This document shows, piece after piece, positions 54,317 through 61,809 of a stretch of DNA of 64,000 nucleotides. Positions within the stretch are counted from its first letter, which is position 1, and every line of letters starts with the position of its first letter. The notes beneath the pieces were generated by a model. The model worked only from the letters and a program-made list of their open reading frames with translations. It ran no database searches and was not told the origin of the DNA. This stretch comes from Stigmatella ashevillena (GTDB lineage Bacteria > Myxococcota > Myxococcia > Myxococcales > Myxococcaceae): positions 1,426,001 through 1,490,000 of the forward strand of contig NZ_JAQNDM010000002.1 in NCBI RefSeq assembly GCF_028368975.1, in the 5' to 3' direction. A program made the translations under genes and the position numbers.

Positions 54317-57133
54317 TCAACGACTGGAATTTGCCGTGCGACGCCGGGCTCGTTGGAGCTGCACAGTTACGAGCAGGCTCAACCACGCCATGAACACCGG
54401 ACCGCCGCCCGTACCGCAGCCACAGCCGGTGTCCGCCGCGTCGTAGATGTCTGGCACCCCGTCCACCACATAAGGAGGCGGGAGAGGGTCCGGCGGCCGG
54501 GGGTCATTGCCCGTGGCGGTGTTCCACTGGTTGGCCGGCCCGGGGTCAGGAGGCGAAGGCTCGTCTCCTGGCGGGACAGGCGCCACGGCGAGCAGCCCCG
54601 TGCGCGCAAGGAAGGTTCCCAGCACGTACTCTCGGCGCCACGGGCTCACGATGCCTTCCAAGGGGACACCCAAGAAGAGCACCTGTCCCCCCGGCGCCGA
54701 GGCCACTCCGGCGGACAGCTCCGTTCCGGCGTAGCGCAGCACGGAGGCGCTCCCTCCGACGGGGGCCAGCACATCGGGACTCCCCACGGACAGCCCGCCC
54801 AGGGTTCCGTCATCGAGCATCAGGTGGGTGGCCGAGGCAAGCCACTGGGTGGGCTGGCCCTCCACGAGCAGCGAAGAGGCGCCGCTCTCCACCGAGGCAC
54901 GGAGAATGTCCGCCAGGAAGGCCTGATCTTCCGCGCCCCCTGCGAAGAGCTGAGAGGCCGCATGGCTTCCCGAGAAGATCAGGTGTCCTCCTGCGGAGAC
55001 GAAGGCTCGGATCGCATCCTGCTCCATCCGGGTAGGGGGGGCGCCCTTCACGCCCCCGCGCCCCGTGAACCAATCCACCAATGAATACCCCGTGAGCTCG
55101 GCGAGCCCCGAGGCGAGGGCCTCGTTCGTCGCGCTGTCGAAGGCCACCTCGTGCCGCGCCACCGCGGCGCCATGGCGCCGGACCGAAGAGCCATCGTTCA
55201 TGGCCTCCAGCAGCACGCGCACCGGTGAGCCCAGATCATATGGGGTGAGGTCCTCGGTCAGGTTCATGGAGGCATCCAGCCGGTCGAAGGCGTTGACGAT
55301 GAGCACCGGCGGGGCCGTGCCGGTCCGCACCCCCACCGTGTCCGAGGGGAAGGACTCTCCGCCCGCGTTGAGGGCCGCCACCCGGAAGTAGCGCGTGGTG
55401 CCCACCGGCACATCCAGGGTGAAGACGGTCTCGGCCGTCTCCTGGCCCTCGTCCCAGCCCAGGCCATCTTCACTCTGGTAGACGCGGTAGGCGGTGGCCG
55501 CGTGCCCACCGAGATCATCGCTGTCCGTGCCGGGAGGCGCCCAGCGCACCTCCACCCTTCCAGCCTTGTTGCGCGCGGCCACCGCGGTGGGAGGCTCGGG
55601 CGGCAAGTGGACGGGCACGCCATCCCGCGTGGCGAAGTATTTGATGAGACCCTGAAGGATGGCGCGCGCCGCGACCCTCCGGAAATCCGCCTCGCGCAGG
55701 TGCACCGCATCCTGGACCGAGTCGTGATAGGCAACTTCGAGCAGCACCGAGGGCATCTCGGGGTTGTGGGCCGGATTCACCTCTCCGAAGTAGGCCGAGC
55801 GCAGCTTGCGCGTCCTCCAGGTCCCCAACGACGTCTTGAGATCGCGATCCAGCTCATCCAACAGCGCCTGGGCCATCACGTCACTGCCGGGAACTCCCGT
55901 GAAGTTGAGCGTGCCATCCACCGGATTGGGGCCGTAGACGTAGCCCTCCGTTCCATAGCCGGTGCCACCGGAGGCGTTGGTATGCCAGGCCACGTAGACG
56001 GCGTCCTCGCCCTCCTCATGGTCCCAGGCCGCGAAGCGCGACCGCGCGGTGACATCGTCGTTGCGCTCGTTGCTCAGCCTGTTGGCTCCCGAGGGAGCAA
56101 ACACCGCGGCGGGCGCGCCACTGAACTGCGCGTGGTAGCGGGTGCACTCCTCGTAGCGCGGCCGGGGCAACGGCCCCATCTCCGCGTCTCCGATGAAGCC
56201 CGTTCCGCCTCCAAAGCGCACCGCATCCAGGGACACGCTGCCCTGCGACGTGGAGTCATTGAGCGCCAGCACCGCTCCCTTCGCCGGGTCCTGCCCTGCC
56301 TTGAAGTAGAAGCGCCCGAGCAGCACCCACGTTCCGCCGTGGCGGCGCTGGTTCACCCGGAAGTGACTCTCGCCTCCCGCATGCCGCACCACGAAATGGG
56401 CATCCGGCACACGCGACGGATCCGCGGTGTAAGCGATGTACACGTACCGGGCCCCCTCCTCCGGAATCTTCGGCACCCAGGAGGCCGACGCCGTCGCCTG
56501 GGAGGCAGCAGTCATCCACCGGCTGCCCCCGAGCTTGAAAGGCTCGACGTTGTTCGCCATGGGCGAGGAAGGGGGACCCCACCCAGGCACCGGGGACGTG
56601 CCAAAGAGGCTCGCCTCCCCGACCTCCGCGTAGCCCGGATCGCCATTGTTGACGATGGCCATCCGCCGGTTGAGATCGGGCTCCCGCAGCGGCACCACCA
56701 CGGCCCCCGCCCCCATCAACATGGGCAGCAGGTACTGGTTGAGCGTCTCCGCGGAGACCAGGTCCTCGACGACTTCGTTCGTGTTGGGACGCTGTGTCGC
56801 CCAGCGCGCCAGGGGAGCGCTTCGATAGAAGCCGTGCCCGGGGCTCAGGTAGACCGTCTTGCCGGACAGCGCCCCGCCGTGCACCCGCGTCTGGGGAACC
56901 CCCGAGAGGGCTCCTCGCACGGAGTCCCGGAGCTCACGGCGGACGCGCGCTGGCTCGGCGGCACCTCCAGGAGACACCTCGTGCGCCCGTGGCCCCGGCC
57001 GGGGAACGTAGACTCGGCCGGGTGGATCCAGACCACAGTCGAGGGGATCTTCCTGGGGAACCTGGGCCCCCACGAGCGTGGGAAGCAGCGTGAGGACAAG
57101 GACTTGACCGTGCTGGAGCCGGAGGCGTGCCAT
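54317..57133 (-). CDS. MYXO-CTERM N-acetylmuramoyl-L-alanine amidase with golvesin-like and FN3 domains
   Basis: A 938-residue exported protein. The N terminus is a signal peptide (VLVLTLLPTLVGA). An Amidase_3 fold, a zinc enzyme that cuts the peptide off the glycan of peptidoglycan, is split: LSPGHGFY near residue 95, then NERNDDVTARSRFAAWD and YVAWHTNAS, then SVLLEVAYHD with the catalytic Glu. Between the first and second parts (about 190-330) sits a golvesin-like beta domain (YVYIAYTADPSR, HFRVNQRRHGGTWVLLGRFYF). An FN3 domain follows (about 545-640), then a glutamine-amidotransferase-like region containing GGHLIFSGSHAA. The C terminus is a MYXO-CTERM tag: GCGCGTGGG, a hydrophobic helix and RARRR, which directs Cys-dependent anchoring on the cell surface by myxosortase. 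The start has only a weak ribosome site. Confidence 0.88.
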   Translation of the reverse strand: MARLRLQHGQVLVLTLLPTLVGAQVPQEDPLDCGLDPPGRVYVPRPGPRAHEVSPGGAAEPARVRRELRDSVRGALSGVPQTRVHGGALSGKTVYLSPGHGFYRSAPLARWATQRPNTNEVVEDLVSAETLNQYLLPMLMGAGAVVVPLREPDLNRRMAIVNNGDPGYAEVGEASLFGTSPVPGWGPPSSPMANNVEPFKLGGSRWMTAASQATASASWVPKIPEEGARYVYIAYTADPSRVPDAHFVVRHAGGESHFRVNQRRHGGTWVLLGRFYFKAGQDPAKGAVLALNDSTSQGSVSLDAVRFGGGTGFIGDAEMGPLPRPRYEECTRYHAQFSGAPAAVFAPSGANRLSNERNDDVTARSRFAAWDHEEGEDAVYVAWHTNASGGTGYGTEGYVYGPNPVDGTLNFTGVPGSDVMAQALLDELDRDLKTSLGTWRTRKLRSAYFGEVNPAHNPEMPSVLLEVAYHDSVQDAVHLREADFRRVAARAILQGLIKYFATRDGVPVHLPPEPPTAVAARNKAGRVEVRWAPPGTDSDDLGGHAATAYRVYQSEDGLGWDEGQETAETVFTLDVPVGTTRYFRVAALNAGGESFPSDTVGVRTGTAPPVLIVNAFDRLDASMNLTEDLTPYDLGSPVRVLLEAMNDGSSVRRHGAAVARHEVAFDSATNEALASGLAELTGYSLVDWFTGRGGVKGAPPTRMEQDAIRAFVSAGGHLIFSGSHAASQLFAGGAEDQAFLADILRASVESGASSLLVEGQPTQWLASATHLMLDDGTLGGLSVGSPDVLAPVGGSASVLRYAGTELSAGVASAPGGQVLFLGVPLEGIVSPWRREYVLGTFLARTGLLAVAPVPPGDEPSPPDPGPANQWNTATGNDPRPPDPLPPPYVVDGVPDIYDAADTGCGCGTGGGPVFMAWLSLLVTVQLQRARRRTANSSR

Positions 57134-57224
57134 GATGGGGCCGGACCATAAGCGCCCGTCCCCCTGTACGCGAGCACGGCCATCCGCCCATTTGCAGTGC
57201 TAGTGTGCCCGCCTCCCAAGCTCG

Positions 57225-57905
57225 ATGAACACCCCCACCCCTCCTCGCCCTCAGTTTCCACACCGGGGGAGCCCCGGCCTGCTGGCTTCGTTCCACCACG
57301 CGTGGAAAGGCCTCATCCACACCGTCGTCTACCAGCGCAACATGCGCGTCCACCTCGTCTCCGGCGTGCTTGTGGGACTGGTGGGCAGCGGCATCCCGCT
57401 GGGGCTCGCCGAGAAGGTGACGCTCATCTTCTGCGTCCTGCTCATCTTCTTCGCGGAGATCCTCAACAGCGCGCTCGAGCACCTGGTGGATCTCGCCGTC
57501 CAGCAGTTCGATGAGAAGGCTCGCCTGGCCAAGGACGCCGCCGCCGCCGGCGTGATGGTGCTCGCCCTGGGCACGGTGGTCATCTTCGCCGCCCTGCTCG
57601 TCCACAACTGGGGCACGGTGCTGACGAGTGGACCGCAGATCGCCCGTCAGGTGACGCTGGGTCTGCCCTTCACCGCGTGCGTCACGCTGCTCGTGCTTCC
57701 CCAGGCCCGCCCGGCCTGGGTGGACTGGCTCGCCTTCCTGGGCGCGGGGCTGCTCATCGCCCTGCAAGCTTCGGAGACCGCCAGCTCGGTGTTCTCGGCA
57801 CTGACCGCCGGGCTGCTCGTGGTGGCGGGAGCGGCCGCCCGCGAGCGCAGACGCGCCGGAGCACATAAAAAAACCGGCGCCGCGCCGGTTTCTCCTCCGC
57901 CGTGA
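57225..57905 (+). CDS. dgkA: DgkA-family lipid kinase with extra C-terminal membrane helices
   Basis: A small membrane kinase that phosphorylates diacylglycerol or, in many bacteria, undecaprenol, recycling lipid carriers for wall synthesis. The core (about 25-130) has SFHHAWKGL, helices around VHLVSGVLVGLVG and VTLIFCVLLIFFAE, the catalytic EILNSALEHLVDL, the metal/ATP site DEKARLAKDAAAAGVM, and a helix VVIFAALLVHNW. The family usually ends near residue 120. Here about 95 more residues add three likely helices (TLGLPFTACVTLLVL, WLAFLGAGLLIAL, ALTAGLLVVAGAA) and a basic tail. The gene is divergent from the amidase and its last codons overlap a hairpin. Confidence 0.88.
   Translation: MNTPTPPRPQFPHRGSPGLLASFHHAWKGLIHTVVYQRNMRVHLVSGVLVGLVGSGIPLGLAEKVTLIFCVLLIFFAEILNSALEHLVDLAVQQFDEKARLAKDAAAAGVMVLALGTVVIFAALLVHNWGTVLTSGPQIARQVTLGLPFTACVTLLVLPQARPAWVDWLAFLGAGLLIALQASETASSVFSALTAGLLVVAGAAARERRRAGAHKKTGAAPVSPPP
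57867..57891. terminator. Hairpin terminator overlapping the dgkA 3' end
   Basis: AAACCGGCG and CGCCGGTTT form a 9-bp stem around CCG (57871-57891). Read leftward it is followed by a run of seven T, a classic intrinsic terminator for the small minus-strand gene at 58005-58208. Read rightward it ends GGTTTCTCC, weaker. It lies inside the last codons of dgkA, so the two convergent transcription units share it. Confidence 0.65.
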
Positions 57906-58004
57906 GCGCATGGCTCCGGGGAACTCACTGCGCCTAGGGGGTGTGGAACCCCGAAACCAGTCCGGAGCCCACTCGCCCGCTAGGGTGGGGTGCAGTCTAC
58001 CGGA

Positions 58005-58208
58005 TTAGACCCGGGGCTGGAAGCCCGGGCCCGCCTCGGAAGCGACGGGGGGGACTTCTGGCTTGGCACCGCTCTTGATGTCCTCGGTGACCATGTCGAG
58101 CAGCTCCGTGGCGATGCCGATGACTTGCTGCGGCGTATAACCGCTTGCGCGCAGCTGAGCGTAGAACGTGCGCGCCAGGATGCGGGGGCCTTTCTGATCG
58201 GTGCTCAA
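58005..58208 (-). CDS. Small conserved-looking protein, function unknown
   Basis: A 67-residue product starting at TTG 58208, with GGAGG seven bases before it, a strong sign that it is a real gene. It reads MSTDQKGPRILARTFY and then a likely amphipathic helix pair around YTPQQVIGIATELLDMVTED, ending in a Pro-rich tail. There is no membrane segment or signal. I do not recognise a family. It is convergent with dgkA, and the hairpin at 57867-57891 would end its transcript. Confidence 0.65.
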   Translation of the reverse strand: MSTDQKGPRILARTFYAQLRASGYTPQQVIGIATELLDMVTEDIKSGAKPEVPPVASEAGPGFQPRV

Positions 58209-58532
58209 GGAACTGCCTCCAAAAAGAGGGGGGGGCTGGGGAAGTCGTCCCTCACCACTTCAACCCTCATGCCAACAGTTGGCCGCAAAACGGATTCCCC
58301 GGGATTCCCCATTGGCTGCGGTGGGTTAAGCAGGGCCTGGCCTCCCCTCCGGGGGCTCAGAGGTGCGAAACCCGCTTCGCATTCCCACCAGGGGTCCAGG
58401 GGATGCAGCCGCTGGGTGCATAAAAAGGTACACACTTGGTTCGCGGGAGGGGGCGCCTCTTGTCTTTCCAAGGGCTTGCATTCCCCCCGGTGGCCGAGAC
58501 AGATACGCCCCCCGCGCAGGAGACGAACACAT
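58209..58532. other. Gap of 324 bases, likely divergent promoter region
   Basis: It separates the TTG-start small gene from the FAD dehydrogenase and must hold promoters for both. I see an eight-G run (58228-58235), a short palindrome CCAACAGTTGG (58272-58282) and a tandem GGATTCCCC pair (58292-58310), but no gene and no good -10/-35 pair. Confidence 0.4.
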
Positions 58533-60128
58533 ATGGCGTACCGGGTGAACAACATCGGGCTGTGGCTGGACGAGCCGGAGGAGCTGCTCGGCCAACGTGC
58601 CGCGGAGAAGCTGGGGGTGACCCGGTCTGATCTCGCGTCGGTACGTGTGGTGCGCTCGGTGCTGGATGCCCGCAAGAAGGGCAGCCCTCGCTACATTTAT
58701 ACCCTCGAGGTCACCCTGGCGCCGGGCCGCCCACCGCCCCGCCTGCCTCCGGATGTCAGCGAGGCCCCTGCCCTGCCCGAGCCGTTGCCCCGGGTGAAGG
58801 AGCCCGAGCGCTGGCCGCTCATCATCGGCACCGGGCCCGCGGGCCTCTTCTGCGCCCTGGGCCTGCTGGAGCGGGGGGTGCGCAGCATTCTCCTGGAGCG
58901 GGGCCGGGAGGTGGTGACGCGCCGCAAGGACGTGGCCAGGCTGATGCGGGACGGCACGCTCCATCCCGAGAGCAACATGAACTTCGGAGAGGGCGGCGCC
59001 GGGGCCTACACCGATGGCAAGCTCTCCACGCGCATCAACCACCCCATGGTGCGCAAGGTCATCGAGACGTTCGCCCAGTACGGCGCACCGGACCACATCC
59101 TCATCGAGGGCAAGCCGCACATCGGCTCGGACCTGCTGCCGGGGGCGGTGGCCCGCATCCGAGACATGCTCATCGCCGGGGGCTGCCAGGTGCTCTTCGA
59201 GCACAAGGTGGAGGATCTGCTCTACCGGGAGGGCCGGGTGGCGGGCTTGAAGCTGGTGGATGGACGCACGCTGGAGAGCGACCGGGTGGTGCTGGCTCCG
59301 GGCAACTCGGCGCGCGAGCTGTACGAGCGCTTCGCGGCGGACAAGCACGTGAGCGTGGAGGCCAAGCCCTTTGCCCTCGGCTTCCGCGCCGAGCACCCTC
59401 AGGGACTCATCAACAGCATCCAGTACGGCAGCGCGGCGAAGAATCCCAAGCTTCCCCCGGCCGATTACAAGCTGGCGGAGAACCTGGATGTGGACGGCGA
59501 GATGCGAGGCATCTACTCGTTCTGCATGTGCCCCGGCGGCATCGTGGTGCCGACCCCCACCGAAGAGGGCCAGCAGTGCACCAACGGCATGAGCAACTCG
59601 CGCCGCAACGCGAAGTTCGCCAACTCCGGCATCGTCGTCACCGTGTCCGTGCAGGACTTCGAGCGCGAGGGCTTCCATGGACCGCTCGCGGGGCTCGAAT
59701 TCCAGCGCTACTGGGAGAAGAAGGCCTATGAGCTGGGCGGCGGAAAGTTCTTCGCCCCGGCGCAGACCATTCCGGATTACCTCGCGGGCCGCGCGAACAA
59801 GGACCCCGGCGACACCAGCTACCGGCCCGGCATCGTCCGCACGGACCTCAACGTCCTGTTTCCCGACCGCCTCACTCAGTCCATCAAGCAGGCCCTGCGG
59901 GCCTTCGACCGGAAGATGCGCGGCTTCAACAGCGACGAGGGGAAACTCATCGGCATCGAGAGCCGCACCAGTTCGCCCCTGCGCATCACCCGCGGCGAGG
60001 ATCTCCAGTCCGTGTCGCTGCGAGGCCTGTACCCCGTGGGAGAGGGGTGCGGCTACGCGGGCGGTATCGTCTCTTCGGCCATTGATGGGTTGCGGGCCGC
60101 TGAGCAAATTGCCACGGAGCTGACCTAG
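58533..60128 (+). CDS. FAD-dependent dehydrogenase (COG2509-type)
   Basis: A 531-residue flavoprotein. The open frame extends 181 codons further 5', but ATG 58533 with AGGAGA nine bases upstream starts the typical N-terminal ferredoxin-like part (MAYRVNNIGLWLDEPEELL, then RSVLDARKKGSPRYIYTLEV). The FAD fold follows at about residue 95: IIGTGPAGLFCALGLLERG and a LLERGREV strand. Further family marks are NFGEGGAGAYTDGKL, MCPGGIVVPT, NGMSNSRRNAKFANSGIVV and the closing GLYPVGEGCGYAGGIVSSA. The substrate of this group is not established. It stands alone or with the next small gene, 15 bases downstream. Confidence 0.88.
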   Translation: MAYRVNNIGLWLDEPEELLGQRAAEKLGVTRSDLASVRVVRSVLDARKKGSPRYIYTLEVTLAPGRPPPRLPPDVSEAPALPEPLPRVKEPERWPLIIGTGPAGLFCALGLLERGVRSILLERGREVVTRRKDVARLMRDGTLHPESNMNFGEGGAGAYTDGKLSTRINHPMVRKVIETFAQYGAPDHILIEGKPHIGSDLLPGAVARIRDMLIAGGCQVLFEHKVEDLLYREGRVAGLKLVDGRTLESDRVVLAPGNSARELYERFAADKHVSVEAKPFALGFRAEHPQGLINSIQYGSAAKNPKLPPADYKLAENLDVDGEMRGIYSFCMCPGGIVVPTPTEEGQQCTNGMSNSRRNAKFANSGIVVTVSVQDFEREGFHGPLAGLEFQRYWEKKAYELGGGKFFAPAQTIPDYLAGRANKDPGDTSYRPGIVRTDLNVLFPDRLTQSIKQALRAFDRKMRGFNSDEGKLIGIESRTSSPLRITRGEDLQSVSLRGLYPVGEGCGYAGGIVSSAIDGLRAAEQIATELT

Positions 60129-60143
60129 CAAGGGAAGAAGCCC

Positions 60144-60500
60144 ATGCGTTACCGCGTCCGCACCCCGGAAGGGGAATTGGATTACGCCAGCCTCGGCGAC
60201 CTTCAGCAGGCCTACGTCCAGGGGCTCGTGGAGCCGCACGATGAAGTGCTCGAAGAGGGCGGCTCCCTGTGGCGCAAGGCCGAGAGCCTTCCGGTCCTGG
60301 TGCGCGCCCGGAGCTCCGCCCCCAAGCCTCGGGCCCGCTCCCAGGCCTTGGCGGTGAGCGTCGGGGTGCTGCTCGCGACCGTGGCCCTCGTGCTGATGTG
60401 GCAGGAGGCGGGCCTGTTCCTCATGCTCGCGATCGCCCTGCTCGTCGGGGTGCTCATGCGGGTGACCCTCAAGGCCTTCCGCCGGCCGCCCCCCTTCTGA
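60144..60500 (+). CDS. GYF-like small membrane protein
   Basis: A 118-residue protein. Residues 1-55 (MRYRVRTPEGELDYASLGDL, GLVEPHDEV, SLWRKAESLPVL) look like the GYF_2/DUF4339-type domain, which binds peptides and is often fused to membrane helices. Two helices follow (about 70-85 LAVSVGVLLATVALVLM and 90-107 LFLMLAIALLVGVLM) with a basic end. It lies 15 bases after the dehydrogenase, with AAGGGAAGAAG before its ATG, so co-transcription is likely. The function is unknown. Confidence 0.75.
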   Translation: MRYRVRTPEGELDYASLGDLQQAYVQGLVEPHDEVLEEGGSLWRKAESLPVLVRARSSAPKPRARSQALAVSVGVLLATVALVLMWQEAGLFLMLAIALLVGVLMRVTLKAFRRPPPF

Positions 60501-60565
60501 CGCTCCCTCCCCTGCCCTCCAGCGTGGCGGCGCGGCGCTTGCCGCCAGCAACCACGGGCGCCCCC

Positions 60566-61768
60566 ATGTTCTCCCAAGCGGGCGCACAGGCCCGTGGACC
60601 GCAATGGCGCGGCGAACGGAGGACGGCTTTGCTCAACACCTATCTGTCCCGGGAAGCAGCGCAGAAGTTGCGTCATGGCGCCTTCTGGCTCCGTCGAGAG
60701 GACATCCTTTCCATGGACGGTACGCCGACGGCCGGAGAGCCCACCCAGCTTCGGGACGAGGAAGGGCACGTGCTCGGCCTGGGGGATGTCGACCTGGAGT
60801 CCTCCTATGCGGTGCGCCGCCTGGGGCTGCCCGAAGAGAGCGCGGAGGGGCTCATCCCCCGCCATGTCCGCCACGCCTTGGAGCGCCGGGCGCGCCTGCT
60901 GGACGACCCTCGCTTCTGCCGGTTGGTGAACGACGATGGGGACGGGCTGCCTGGGCTCATCGTGGACCGGTACGACACGCACTTCGTCGTCCAGACGCTG
61001 ACCCGGGCCATGGACGCGCGCTTGGAGGAAATCACGCGCGCCATCGTGGAGGTGGCGGGAGCCAGCTCGGTGCTGCTGCGCAACGACTCTCCCCGGCGCC
61101 AGCAGTTGGGGCTGGCCCCCCAGCGGCCCCACGTCCTCTACGGAACCCCTCCCCGCTGGTGCCGCCTGCTGGAATTGGGGGCACGGTTCACGGTGGACCT
61201 CACCTACGGCCAGAACACTGGCTACCACTATGACCAGCGGGAGCTGCGTCGCTTCCTGGCCCGGTTGGCCCAGGGCGCCCGGGTGCTGGATCCGTGCTGC
61301 AACGTGGGCGGCCTCTTCGTCCACGCCGGGCTCCACGGTGCCCGGCAGATCCTCGCCTATGACGGCAACCCCGACTCAGCGGACCTCGCGCGCGAGAACG
61401 CCGAGGCCAATGGGCTGCTCGGACGGGTCCGGGTGGAGCGGGCGTCCACCCTTGCCGTGCTCCGCGGCGCGCAGGACACGTTCGATCTCGTGCTGCTCGA
61501 CACCCAGGAGGTGGGCTCCCACGAGGACTTCATCGAGCATGTCCGGCTGGCCCTCAAACGGACGAGGCATGGCGGCCGGTTGCTGCTGGCGGGCTACCAC
61601 CCCCCGCTCGCCCGAGGGGCCTTCGAGGAACTCGTGGCGGAGTCGTGTGAGCGTGAACAACGCATCGCGTTCAGGCTGGCCCGGTTCGGCCTGCCGCCCG
61701 ACCACCCCTTGCCCGTGAACAGCCCAGGGGCGGAATACCTCAGCGCAATGGCGCTCGAAGTGAACTGA
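60566..61768 (+). CDS. RlmI-like class I SAM-dependent methyltransferase
   Basis: A 400-residue protein built like the 23S rRNA cytosine-C5 methyltransferase RlmI: an N-terminal PUA-like part (LSREAAQKLRHGAFWLRRED), a middle EEHR-like part with DGDGLPGLIVDRYD, and a Rossmann fold starting LDPCCNVGGLFVHAGLHGA with NPDSADLARENAEANG. The YGQNTGYHYDQRE motif is conserved. The usual LDPP catalytic loop is instead LDTQEVGSHED, and the fold motif has a double Cys. Activity on rRNA is therefore uncertain. The start is chosen at ATG 60566; upstream in-frame starts exist and no good ribosome site is visible. Confidence 0.8.
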   Translation: MFSQAGAQARGPQWRGERRTALLNTYLSREAAQKLRHGAFWLRREDILSMDGTPTAGEPTQLRDEEGHVLGLGDVDLESSYAVRRLGLPEESAEGLIPRHVRHALERRARLLDDPRFCRLVNDDGDGLPGLIVDRYDTHFVVQTLTRAMDARLEEITRAIVEVAGASSVLLRNDSPRRQQLGLAPQRPHVLYGTPPRWCRLLELGARFTVDLTYGQNTGYHYDQRELRRFLARLAQGARVLDPCCNVGGLFVHAGLHGARQILAYDGNPDSADLARENAEANGLLGRVRVERASTLAVLRGAQDTFDLVLLDTQEVGSHEDFIEHVRLALKRTRHGGRLLLAGYHPPLARGAFEELVAESCEREQRIAFRLARFGLPPDHPLPVNSPGAEYLSAMALEVN

Positions 61769-61809
61769 CCCCCCATCATGGAACGCGCTCCCGGCAACAG
61801 GGAATGGTA

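Noticed and set aside
57990-58532. Long 5' extension of the FAD dehydrogenase frame
   Set aside because: It overlaps the small minus-strand gene and lacks family sequence; ATG 58533 has a clear ribosome site.
58326-60587. 753-codon minus-strand open frame opposite the dehydrogenase
   Set aside because: It is an antisense shadow with no recognisable domain; the plus-strand gene has clear FAD motifs.
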